A DNA stretch of 64,000 nucleotides from Gibbula magus (Eukaryota; Mollusca; Gastropoda; Trochida; Trochidae), in contig OW388300.1 in the NCBI GenBank assembly GCA_936450465.1, positions 45,292,358 to 45,356,357 on the forward strand. The letters are read 5' to 3'. The notes under the pieces are model-generated. The model searched no databases, was not told the DNA's origin, and worked only from the letters and a program-made list of their open reading frames with translations. Positions 11,793-22,800 of the stretch are shown in pieces. The translations under genes and the position numbers were made by a program. Position 1 is the stretch's first letter; the number at the start of each line of letters is the position of its first letter.

Positions 11793-12163
11793 CTAATGAT
11801 TTATTTCAAGGTAATTTGGGTTAGTAGGGGCTGCTTCTTGGTTCCTTGCTAGTTTTCGCTTTTTTCCACCTTGTGGGTTACACTGGCAACAAGACTTTGG
11901 TTTCTGGAACTTCGATGCAGCAATTTCTGCCAATATTATGGCAGACCCTAAAGGAAAAAGAATATTATTGCCGATATTTTCATTGTATTGAAGCTGAATG
12001 TTTAAATGTAACATTCTGTTAATGTTTTTGATATAAAGTGCAAAATACATACAGTTGAAATGACATGTACTGGTTGTCATAGCGTCCAATATCTGAGCTA
12101 AGGAATCGTTCTCTCCTCTGGGTAGATGAGGGTAAGACCGAATGCGGCCAACTTTTTCCCATC
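11793..12163 (-). CDS. Two 3'-terminal exons of an unrecognised gene (partial)
   Basis: Minus-strand exon 12163-12053 has acceptor TTTTCAG and donor GTATGT; exon 11947-11793 has acceptor CCTTTAG and ends in a stop. The frame joins cleanly (both introns phase 1), giving about 88 residues that start GWEKVGRIRSYPHLP, pass through a Trp codon made at the junction, and end NPNYLEINH. The last exon has a Lys/Arg-rich stretch (GGKKRKLARN) next to a CCQC motif, which could be a nuclear signal or metal site. I do not recognise the family. Position inside the TGTTCCCA-bounded element suggests a transposon-encoded protein, but that is inference. Another frame through the same exons is also open for most of its length, so the frame itself is not certain. 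Upstream exons were not fixed; a small candidate exon lies near 12447-12496. Confidence 0.35.
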
Positions 12164-13017
12164 CTGAAAACAGACAAGAAAATACTATAGACATGTCGAA
12201 AATAGACACATGATTAATGCAAGTGTAATTTTTTATTTTGAAATAAATTCCAATAACTCTGTAAAGTTTTTGTACACATCTTTTCGTTATGGTTCAATGT
12301 GAATCAGGGAATGATTAAGCAAGACACAAAATATGTAATATAATTTATTTGAAAATAGTTTGCCAGATGTTTACATGTATATGTCCAAATATAATAAATA
12401 TTACGAGTTAAATATTTGATTAGAATATTAAAAACATTTAATTACCCATTTCTGTTAAAAGCTGAGCTCAAAGTGTCCATTTCTCCTGTCGTTAACAAAT
12501 AATAAAGAAGCAAATATGGTGTTTTCTTTTAATTTAGACATTGTAAAACTTATATCCTTTTTAATCATTTAGAAATGTAAGGCAAAGTATACATTATCTA
12601 GTTTAACCCTCAGATGTAAACAAGTATGGTTGAACTATACTTTGATGGGAAAACTGATACATGTTTGAACTTTAATATGATGCAAACTTATAAATATCAC
12701 CGTCCAACCACTTCAAATCCGCCGGCCTCAACAATTGGCCTCTCCTTCTACCCTCATTCACCATGGCTTATGCATTTCACACCCAATCAACGGTAATACT
12801 TGTATCTACAATAATATAAATGAATAAATTCAATTGGTCTTTCTCATTTTACTATTTTGTATTACTTAGATCCAGTCACTTCTTCAATAAAGTCTACATA
12901 CCATTTTATATTTAGCAATCATTTTGGGTAAACAAGGAAGAATGGATTTGCAATTTTATCGTATGCAGTTTTAGTCTCTCTAATTTAGTTTTCTCACCAT
13001 TATTTTCATTGGTATAA

Positions 13018-13120
13018 AACTGTATAACATTGTGATCTTTCTTTCATTCCATCTGATGAAGGGGTGAGCATATACCCCAAAACGTTGTGTATTTTCACAC
13101 TGAATAAGTTGTTATACAGA
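13018..13120 (+). ncRNA. Hammerhead-ribozyme-like motif, Penelope-type (copy 1)
   Basis: CTGATGA (13053-13059) is followed by a GGGG...CCCC stem (13061-13064 with 13075-13078) and then AAAACG where a canonical core has GAAAC. A second small stem GTGT/ACAC (13087-13090 with 13097-13100) follows, and an outer stem CTGTATAAC/GTTATACAG (13020-13028 with 13111-13119) encloses the whole. This order (CUGAUGA, stem II, GAAA, stem III, stem I) is that of hammerhead ribozymes, which are known in Penelope-like retroelements. The G-to-A change in the core and a 24-base gap before CTGATGA suggest a decayed copy. Confidence 0.45.
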
Positions 13121-13804
13121 AACTATTCCTGTCCGTTAGTACTTAATTGTACATGTTCTGTCTTTCAGACATTTTACATAATATGTGGATAAAATTTCGA
13201 CAAAATGTATCATTATGCATCGTCAATAAGACTCGTATGTGCATTTCTATTTGTGAACTGTTATGTTTGCATACATTTTGACCAATAAAAGTTCATATTT
13301 CAAGTATTATTCAATTTAATGTATTTTTACGATTACTGTCCCAATGTTCCCACATGGGAGCATACCAATATCTCAAAATCTATGAGTCGTATCAGTAAAA
13401 AAATTGGGATTTGCCCTTTCTACGTCATTATGAGGCTTTATTATGAAAATGAAACGATTCTGACAATGGGATGTAGTAGTCGGATACTTAATTAGGTTAA
13501 ATAAGGGACGTTATCATCCCATATGGCGGGTAATATTAAGCGGTAAGCACTCGTCAAGTTCTGACCATTTGACTGAGTCGACCTCCTCACAGTGTTGTGT
13601 CACTCTGAACATCGTTCTTTCAACTTGGACAGGTAGTGGATCAGCCCTGGGAGGAGCTTGAGGCTTAACATGTATCAAACACCCCCGCCCCTTACGAAAA
13701 TATAATCCCTGGATACGCCTGTGGCCAAGTGTCTGAGGACTAGTTACGTTTTGATGAAGACTATGCAGAGAATCACGACACTAAGTCTTGTATGGATAAC
13801 AACT

Positions 13805-13870
13805 TCTTTATTCATGAAATGCAACGTTTCGACACAGATTATTGTGTCGTTATCAAGCTGATGGACAAAT
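13805..13870 (-). ncRNA. Hammerhead-like motif, Penelope-type (copy 2, minus strand)
   Basis: On the minus strand: CTTGATAA, a 7-bp stem CGACACA/TGTGTCG (13843-13849 with 13830-13836), then GAAACGTTG, then a GCATTTCATG hairpin region and AATAAAGAAGTTGTTAT. The layout matches 13053-13119, where CGTTGTG, AATAAGTTGTTAT occur in the same order. The core CTGATGA is changed to CTTGATA, so catalysis is doubtful here. Confidence 0.42.
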
Positions 13871-13989
13871 GATGGTTTTAAGCATATAACTGTACATTTA
13901 CATATCACTTTTTCAGGAAAACCTCCAATGGCATTCCCATAGTAATGAAATGATAAAAAAAAAATTAAGTCTCATGCCTAAATTGCCTA

Positions 13990-14470
13990 CGTAGTTATAA
14001 GTACAGATTGTCACGAAAAACTCTCGAAACTATGTACGAATCCTTCATTCTGCCTTTATTAGATTATTACAGCCATCTAGCTGTGGGACAACTGTACATG
14101 TACAATGACCAGCCCCTGTCACTAGAACACCTTCGTTTAGACGCGTTACGCACAATAGGTTGTGCTGTAAGAGGTATTACTCACTCGAAACTATATGCAG
14201 AGACAAGTCAGACTTCCTTAGCTAAAGAGAAGAGAAGAGAAAATTCCGAAATAAATTTATTTTATAAAATGGCAAACCATATTATTCCAGACTATCTTTG
14301 TGATCTTATTCCAGGAAATGTATCTGAAAATAACAACTACAACCACAGCAATAAGGAAAACTAACAGACTATGAGATGCAAAACTAGCAATTATGCAAAT
14401 TCGTTTCTGAACGATGCAATAAAAATGTGGAACAATCTTCCTTCAAATTTTAAAAAGGCTGGATAGAGAG
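13990..14470 (+). pseudogene. LINE reverse transcriptase, C-terminal fragment
   Basis: An open frame at 14008-14364 reads SRKTLETMYESFILPLLDY and later ALRTIGCAVRGITHSKLY, then INLFYKMANH and PDYLCDLIP. This order is the thumb/connection region that follows the catalytic domain in reverse transcriptases of CR1/Jockey-like LINEs and is followed, after a stop and in another frame near 14395-14462, by FLNDAIKMWNNLP, also typical of those proteins. The catalytic YADD-type motif is absent upstream, so the copy is 5'-truncated and broken. It is not a host gene. Confidence 0.72.
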
Positions 14471-14871
14471 AGACAAGTACAAAAGCAAGATAAACTTATA
14501 AAAAGGGACGATTTGCCTTAGATATCCTGAACTTAGGAACAAAAAAGTACTGATATTGACTGAAGTCAAACATAACTTACATCAAGAATGACATACAGAA
14601 AGCTTAAAACTTTGACAAAAAAAGTAATTGAAAATAAAAAGTAAAGTAAAAAGTTCATATCGATATACTTTTGTTTCACTTATAGTGTAATGAAAGGGAA
14701 AAAAAGAACTGATGCATATATATCTGGACATTGGGTCAGTGGTTTGAGCACGATGCATAGCCGATAAAGGCTCATCTACTATTGTATTGCATTCGCTTTA
14801 GTATGTTGCACATGGTAATGCTAAGTCCATATATTAACATTCTGATACCAAAGCAATATCTCTTTAAATGA

Positions 14872-16290
14872 CAGACAGACAGAAATAGTTTATTTAAGTG
14901 TCACAAGTTAAACATGTACATGAATATAAACGTGGTAAGAACTAAAATATGTTTAAGGAGAGATGGGACGAACAACTGAAATATTTTAGAATTTTCTAAT
15001 TTTTGGTACATATGTTATTTATGATGTGTAGATTGAATATATGGAATAAAAAAAGGGGGTCACCGAACGTTTTTTTGAGTTATAGCCATTTGAAAGTTGG
15101 GTCCACGTCCGATTTTACCAAAAAAATATAACATTATTTGAAGCTATACCAAAGTTTGAATACAGGTCCTTCTATTGAAGAAAGTATTTTTATGAAGAGG
15201 GGAAATATAAGGTAAGTCATACTGATTCTTTTTTAGCAAAAATAATTTCTGAAATAAAAGTTATGAAATTTTAAAAAATAGAATTGTGATTTCACGAATC
15301 AATTTTTTTAACATTTTAATAGCTGAACCATATTTATATATTTTACGATTTTCTCATAAATTCTGAGATGAAAGATAAACTCATGATCTTTCCAAATATA
15401 TATAATTCATTATGGGTCACCGAACGATTTAAAACGCTATGACACGATATAGAGCTAATGTGGAAGTAGAAAATACGATTTCGCTTCGCTAAACGACATG
15501 TGCTTTCTGCATGACGGCATGCTTTCATTACATTTATTTTTGTACGCTATCTTATCATTATTTCAGGTTATTTTTTCTCATAATAATCTAGGGTTTGACA
15601 TATAAAATGAAATTAAAAAGGCCCAGATATCTATACAAGCAGCGATTAGACAGTTTCGACTATCTATGAGACCAACACCGCAGACAGAAACCTAGTCAAA
15701 ATACTAGAAATAGGCTTATGACAGAGCGCTTGCGCACTCCGCAAAACGAACCGATCTAGCCTAAATAAGAAATTTAAAATATACTAAAATATACCTACAT
15801 ATGTGAGTTACAAATACAGAATTAATATCATTTACTATTGAGTATTTATGATTAATATCACGGACTATTTAAATAGTAAAACGTGGTAAAGGAAATAAAG
15901 CAATATAAAGCTAAAATGTAATTGTAAAATTTTGTAAAATCAACCGGGGTAAATAGAGTATTAAGAGTAGTATATATTAACATTGCGTGGGTGGGAATCT
16001 AAAAAAGTTAAACGGAGGTCTGAATAAAAACTACACTCTAAGAGGAAATGAATCTCGGACCCTACTTTATCACAGAAGGGACATATTGTAAGATGTAGAG
16101 GGGTGGGAGTCTGATGTGTCTGCCTGTCTCTATGTGTAGTCGGAGTGATCCACAACGTAGTCTTGATAGATATTTTCGTTGATTTCTGGACATGATATTC
16201 TGCACGTACATCTCGGGAACAAGATAGTTCTTAAATAACTTGTATCTCCGTAACTTATTTCCATTTCCAGTTTGCCCCAATGGTAGCACT
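14872..16290 (-). mobile_element. Decayed LINE, C-terminus and (TCTG)n-tailed 3' end
   Basis: On the minus strand the window 16289-15961 carries KLRRYKLFKNYL, RKYLSRLRCGSLRLHIETGRH and, in a neighbouring frame, ICPFCDKVGSEIHFLLEC: the basic segment plus C-C-H-C finger that closes many LINE polymerases. The 3' untranslated part probably runs to a (GACA)n block at about 14874-14891 (TCTG on the coding strand), followed by TTTATTTAAGTGTCAC. A frame break separates the two halves of the C-terminus, so the element is dead. The link between the C-terminus and the tail 1 kb away is inferred. Confidence 0.58.
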
Positions 16291-16335
16291 GTTCAAAACA
16301 AAGACCAAGCAATGAGAACGCACATGGATATATGG

Positions 16336-16500
16336 TGAGGTGATGTGAGTTGGGGTTTAACCCCGCTTTCAATAGTATTTCGCTTATATCGCGACTGCTA
16401 GTATTATGGCAGGGAGAAATCCCGCAACGCTATGTGGCTATGCACTGCGGTGAAACCTGCGAGCAGCGGCTGGAACTATGGACATATGGCACATTGACAT
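16336..16500 (-). mobile_element. SINE family S1, 3' part (minus strand)
   Basis: Reverse complement of the body and tail seen at 33290-33425: TTGGGGTTTAACCCCGC, ATATCGCGACTGCTAGTATT, TGCGGTGAAACCTGCGAGC. The tRNA-like head is missing. Confidence 0.8.
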
Positions 16501-17214
16501 CGTATTTCATGAACGATGCTTGCTTCATTACATTTATCATGTCTGTAATTTTAAACAGCTTGCTATTCCCATCTCTCTTGCAGCCATTTGAAGGGATAGG
16601 TGGCACCTACATGTACAATCAACCTGTGTCACACATGTCATTTGTGGTAGTATTAAATAAAATGCCGAATTCACTTTGCCCCACCTGCCCACACTAACAC
16701 CGACCTCCCCTATATACCGCTCCAATAATGTAAATTCAATATAATCATTGGGTGAGATTTAGATAAAAAGACAGAGAAAAGTTCAACCACGAATTAAGTA
16801 ATTTTCAGCAGGTGATACTAGAGAACAACGCTAGAATTATCTTATGTCATTTAAATAACACATTAGTTTCAAGATGTTTGCTTCACTATATAATTATATG
16901 TACAATATTATATAGCATATAGATGACAACAAGTACACCTCTGATTTCTTGTAATGCATCAATCAAATTGATTACAGTTTTGATCATTTCGATTTATCCC
17001 ATGAAATATATGGATTAATGTATTCAATGACACAACCGTGAGAGATTTGTTTACAATGAACCTTTGCGAAGTAAAACTTTTAAAAACATTTGGAAAGTGT
17101 TTGAAATATTATGTTTGCTTTACTCCTGAAATGTAACGTTGTTGAATACCATAATCGACATGCAGATAGACTTATTGAAATGACTGGTGATATGATTTCA
17201 TGTACAAAGCCAGT

Positions 17215-17490
17215 AAACTGATGAACACACAATACAAAGTAATTTTAAAAATACGTAATAGTATTTTTCCTTTGGAAATTGAACGTGGTAGCTAGGTTCA
17301 CTGACCTGTGACATCGTCTATGCATGTTTTGTGACTACCTTTCTGTGGAAGATGAGTTTCATTTTCTGGTCAGTTGCCTTTTTTATTCAGACTTAAGATA
17401 CAGTTTTCTTACTGAGGTACACCAGTTGGACTCTGCATTATCTTTGATGTATGCCGACCAACAAGCGATATACCTAATGAAAAACACTTA
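17215..17490 (+). pseudogene. LINE polymerase C-terminal fragment
   Basis: Plus-strand translation gives PLEIERG near 17270, then with a frame change VEDEFHFLVSCLFYSDLRYSFL at about 17345-17410. The first parallels the basic 'EIGRY/ETGRH' segment and the second the EDEFHFL/C..LR motif of the other LINE pieces at 8330 and 15961. Frameshifts and missing upstream domains make it a relic. Confidence 0.62.
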
Positions 17491-19150
17491 ATGGTTAAAC
17501 CTCTGGGCGCACTCGTTCACTGTATGTACATGAGGAGAGTGCGGGGCATTACTTACTGCGGACTGTGACTCATCATGTCCACCATCTGCTCAGAATGACC
17601 GAGCTGACCACTGCCCATGGTCAGTGATTGAAGGGAAGCAACTCAGTGAGGCTATTTTCTTTCCTGATTTTTTAAAATATACCATTTTTGTTTCGTCTCT
17701 GGCAATGTTAATTTTCAACACACAATATAGGTAAAATGTTGTTGGTTTTTTGGGGTTTTTTTTGTATTCCCATAATTGTTTACAGTTATGTACAGCCAAC
17801 AGTAAAGTAAATGGTGTATTTTACAAAACAAAACAGTTGATAGACATGTGTATTTGTTTCATCGATTGCAATGTATGTATTAAAATGAAAAATATGTGAA
17901 AATATCACTGCGTAGCCAAGAAAACATGGGATTGCTTTTGGTAACCTTAGAAGCCTCTCGATATCCATTTAATAAAAATGAAAAGATAGGTTTATGTATT
18001 AAAAAACATATCCCGTATCAAGCTACCATAGTCGTCCGCTGGCCAATTGGAAGATGCCTAATAGTATTATAGACCTATCCTCATTTCTTTACAAGGATAA
18101 GGATTATTCAGACGTAATCGTTTTAAGGTAGATAGACGTTATAAGGATATTAGGTGAGTTACTTTCTTCTGATTTTCTGTAAAAAAAATCAATACAATTC
18201 AGGTTATTGAAAGAGACATTTGCTGAAAATTGGTACACAATACTGTGCCATCGGTAAAATAGGTAAATAGGTTTAATGATTATCTGTCTTGTTAATGTAA
18301 AAACGGACAATCTGTATGCATGTAATTAATCATTATGTTAAGTTGCAATAGCCACATGGAGACAATCTCGAAAATTGGCGCCCATTATCTTCATATTCTT
18401 CAGATTATCATATAAATTGATTCCTGTAGATCTAACAATTAAAGCGGAGACCATGAAAATAAATATCGTTGTCTCTACATGATTAAAGTTACCCCGACAT
18501 GTTGATAATAAAAAATGAGTCTTTTTAATTCTCTAAAAGTGTCAGTATGTCATGTCTTTTAGGAATGCTGAATATGATTGTTTCACATTTTTCACCGGAT
18601 ATGGAAAGTTAGATCATGGCAAGTTCCATATGTTTGCGAAAATTACAAAATGCACGATTCAGTGATAATGTGTCTGTACTTTTCCGTTGATTTGCTACCA
18701 TGCTGTGGTGTAACTTCGAAAGAATTCACGATTTAACGATCATATATTTTGTTCACAAAGATGCCCTCTTTGAGTCTCACACACTCCAACACAATTTCAG
18801 TTATTACTGCTGGCCAACAAAAGTTTTCCTAGGGGTTTTGACAAAGAACAAGCTTCATTATTATCACGGACTTAAATTACAAAGTCCGTGTTATTATGCA
18901 ACTTTAATGCCGTCGTTGTGTAGGTTTGTAAACGGAGTACGGATGTACTCTACGTCCGTTGTTTGTAGATATCGATAGATACCAACGGTCGCATCAACGT
19001 GATCACTGATATTCTCTCTACTGAAATGTAACATATTCTTCTTCCACTAAGCTGATTTCACACTCGGTGGGAAAATTTAACAAATGAATTACATGTGAAG
19101 CTTTAATTGAAAATGTAAAATAATTGAATATGGAAAGTAATTTATTTCAA
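17491..19150. other. Intergenic DNA, nothing recognised
   Basis: AT-rich sequence. A 92-codon frame at 18700-18978 has no recognisable domain. A short AAATTACAAAGTCCG region near 18870 does not resolve into a repeat. Confidence 0.45.
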
Positions 19151-19160
19151 CCATTATAAA

Positions 19161-19519
19161 AGGGGCAGTAGCACGTTTTTTCGCTCAAATAAGTCGATGA
19201 AATGTATTTGAAAAATAATGTCACCAATAGTAAAACACACTTCTCTCTTCAGAAATTCAATTTAAAAAATAAATATACATGGTTTAGTAAAGCCATAGGA
19301 ATTGTTTTTTGTAATTCGAAATAATAAATTAAATTGTGTTCACAATAAAATGGCCGCCATGCAATTTTTGCTTTATACGCAACATCATTATTACCACTAC
19401 GGATAATTTGTTTGTGTAATATGTTTTATCGTCTAAAGTTAATTTAAATGACACAAACTATCATTATAAATGGGAAATTTGAAAAAATAAATTTTGCCAA
19501 AAAAACGTGCTACAGCCAA
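19161..19519. mobile_element. MITE family M2, third copy
   Basis: Begins AGGGGCAGTAGCACGTTTTT and follows 4677-5030 throughout (AATAAGTCGATGAAATG, AAATGGCCGCCAT, ACTACGGATAA), ending AACGTGCTACAG with the last bases of the inverted repeat lost. The left flank is ATAA instead of TTAA. It lies about 0.3 kb upstream of the PEX10 start codon. Confidence 0.82.
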
Positions 19520-19792
19520 ATATCACAGGAAAAGGGGTCACGATATCATATTATGTGTTTTATATGTATATAAATTTCAAAGTGTATTTAATCGTTATAT
19601 GTCTGTCCCAGGTTGTAGCAGATTGAGACTGTGACTTATGTTCCTAGGCAATTTTTTTACTTTTCTTCCTTTGACTTTTTTTCACAGTTGCAGGCCAAGC
19701 AAACAAAGTGGCGTCTTTTCTCACTTGTGGTACGCAGCGAAGCGATTGGAATAGGACTTACCTCCCTTAGATTTTGTCTCTGCGCGGTGATC

Positions 19793-19800
19793 ATGCAAAT
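19793..19800 (+). promoter_or_regulatory. Octamer-like ATGCAAAT upstream of PEX10
   Basis: ATGCAAAT, the POU-factor octamer, lies 39 bases before the PEX10 ATG, probably in the 5' untranslated region or core promoter. A functional role is inference from sequence only. Confidence 0.25.
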
Positions 19801-19838
19801 GTAGACATTTTAATTTAATTGAAAATCGAAAACTAAGC

Positions 19839-22800
19839 ATGTTTCGTCGAGCAGGGACAGCGGAAATCTTGAGATCTCACCAGAAAGATGATTTCTACCT
19901 GAGCTATCTTCGATCATCGCTTGCCGATGTGGCGCAAACTGTTGTTGGTGCGTTTGTTTGAGAGTGACCAATTGCTGGCAAAGTCAGAAAGTTGATGCCG
20001 TTATCTAAACAAATAGATACACACTATCTTTGATGTAAAAAAAAAAAGAAATAGAACATGAGACATGTGGATAGAAGCCTGTTTACTTTTGTTGATGACT
20101 TCTTAAATCCTCAAGATTGAGGAAGATATTTTATTGTACTACTATAAACACACTGTTATTAAAATAATCTCATCAGTCTTTGGTTCAACGAAAATGCAAA
20201 ACGATCATGGTTGAGCATGTTGTCTTTGTTTAAACTTATGTAATATGATAAGTTGTTTTGTGGAAAATCAGGGGCTGGATAGTGCAAAGTCCAGCATATA
20301 ACTAGACTATTAGATGAACTAGATAGCGCAGAGGTTAGCACATTTGGCTTTGGATCTGGAGGTCCGAGGTTCAAATCCTGCCAGTGGCACAGCAACTTTG
20401 TCTTTAGTAGAGAACTGTTCTTCACGCAGTAAGGTTTGGGTGCAATGCTACACCAAATTGCCCCCTATTCAAGAACAACACACTAAAAAAGTTTATTGAA
20501 GATTGGCTAAATTGTAGGCGTGTTACATTGACCTACGATGAGATAATTGTAATGAGAATATGTGTATATATATTAATATGAATTCAAAAATTGGTAGTTA
20601 CATGAAATATATACTTTGCCAGTTAGAAACACAAGCAAATACTAAACAAGTAGACATAGAAACTTACAATGCGAGACAAATAGCCTACATTGCAATTCAA
20701 TACAATACAGCAAGTAGCAGAGCATCAGAAAGGCGAATTGAAACAATGTAAATGATATTTTTGTAAATTACATGTAGCAAGGTTAACATATATATACCTA
20801 CAGGCAAAGCCTAATGCTGACCTGAATAGGAAGGCAGCATACTACAATTTGAAATAATTTGAAATGGGATGGGCTGGTGGGAAAATTAAAGACGACTACC
20901 TCGTGTGAGGTTTAACTACCACGAGAGGAGATTCTAGGCGCAGATCCCTGGATGTGTGCAAAGGTGAAGGTCAGGTCAAAGTTCAGGTCATGGGAAAATA
21001 GTGCTAATTTTATATTTTTCTAAGACAAAATATGTAAATTTTAGCCAGAACCACCCATGGTTTGCTAGTTCCAGCCGATGGTCGCAGGTTTCAACGCAAT
21101 GAAGAGCCATATGGCGTTGCAGGCTTTCTTCCTGTCATAATACTAGTAGCAATGATATAAGTGAAATACTCAGCTTTGAACCCCAACCCACCTCACCTTG
21201 GTGGGATATCATGTAAAGATACCTTGTGACCAACATTTTTCCTCTCTCACATCGCAGCAAGTAATCCTCCACAACAGCTAACATGGTCCCTTCTTGATAT
21301 GTTCTGGTTCCTTCATTAGTTTTAAAGATTACCTTATCTGTCAAAGATAGTTATGATTATCACAATTTCTGAGTGCTGATTCAAGACATTAACCATGTTA
21401 ACTAACATATTATGTTCAATATATCTATCTAAATATTTCAGGAGCAAGGAAATGGATGCAATGGAGAAAGGAACTTGACATGTTGGCGGACGCTGGCTAT
21501 TTTGTACTCACCACACTGTCAGGTAGCTGTCTTACAATTTAAATGTGTATTTAGAGGATGAAATGAACATTATTAGGGACTACAGCGGGGGTTGTACTAT
21601 CTCAGCTGGTTGGTATTTTGATGATGTTTTCAGTTTAGCAAATGTCAAAGATAGGCTTAGCTTCTCTGTTCATGAAAGGAAACAGGTTGATGACATCACA
21701 ATGACATTGGATTTAAAAGGTGATCAGTTTTCTGATTTTTTTTTTAATTTATATTTTCATATGAAGAATTTAGAAACTGTCAAGGATATATGCCTTCTTC
21801 CCAGACAGAACTTGAAAGTGGTTAATGACAGTGAAATTTGGTAGAGGTTTGATTGGTTCCTTCTTGTCATTCAGAAAATTTAAAGATGAATTCATTTTGG
21901 TGACGTGATCTGACTTGATCAGTTTACTAGTTAGTTGTGCAGGTGATTCCTTTGGGCGAGGGATCTGAACATTTAATATTTTTATTATTTTCAATCAAAA
22001 TTTTACTTTCATTTTAGAGATACAATGTTGATCTTGTCACTTCTTCAGTGTGTTAGACAAATTTTGATTTTCCAAAACATTTTCAGATGTAGTTTGAATG
22101 CAGTTTAACTTATATTGAGAAATCAATATACATTGACAAAGAATTTTGTTAATTTATAGGTTTCCAAACAGTTGGGGAAGAGTATGTGAACATAATACAG
22201 ACCGACAAAACACTTCGTGCTCTACCATCCAAATGGGTAAGTATAAACAATAACGGGAAAACAAGTTGAAAAATATGATTGTCTATGATAGTATATGAAG
22301 ATAGATTATCATTCAGCTGTTGGTGGTCTATCATGATTTATAACAGGATTGGATACCCCTTTTTGCAATTTCTCTTGATATGTATTAGTTTTATGGTCTT
22401 TTGTCTGTTTGATAACACTCAAGCTGTTTTCACTCGTTTGGAAAGGTAAATATCTTATAGGGCTTTCATCGAATTCAAACCTATTTCAAAGATACATCAT
22501 CACCGAATATGATGTCACATTGTAAATTTTCTATTGTATCACTCAAAGTTAAGAGCGTGCTGAGGTGTGGTGTGATCTATCACAAACAAGGAGGCTAGAA
22601 ATATACCAATGAAAATTCGTCCTAAAGCAAGCCATGTTTTCAATGCTTAATTTTAAGCTTGATACTGGTGATATAGGACTGTCACGACTGGAGTGGTTAG
22701 ATTTAACTTTACTGCTTAGTTTGAAACAAATTGTGTAATTCAGCTGCTAAAACAGTGTCCTGATTTATTCATATATTTAACATGCACACTGGCACACCCC

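Larger units (their letters stand above)
11357..13370. mobile_element. Possible piggyBac-like remnant bounded by TGTTCCCA palindromes
   Basis: TGTTCCCATGTGGGAACA at 11373-11390 reappears in inverted form at 13345-13360 (TGTTCCCACATGGGAG), and inward of each is a similar CGTAAAAA..GCA / CGTAAAAATACA phrase. A third half-copy is at 11711-11724. A TTAA lies at 11353-11356, 16 bases before the left palindrome. Together these look like terminal and subterminal inverted repeats of a DNA transposon of the TTAA-inserting type. A matching right-hand TTAA at the expected place was not found, so the boundaries are uncertain. Two spliced exons of unknown product lie inside. Confidence 0.4.
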
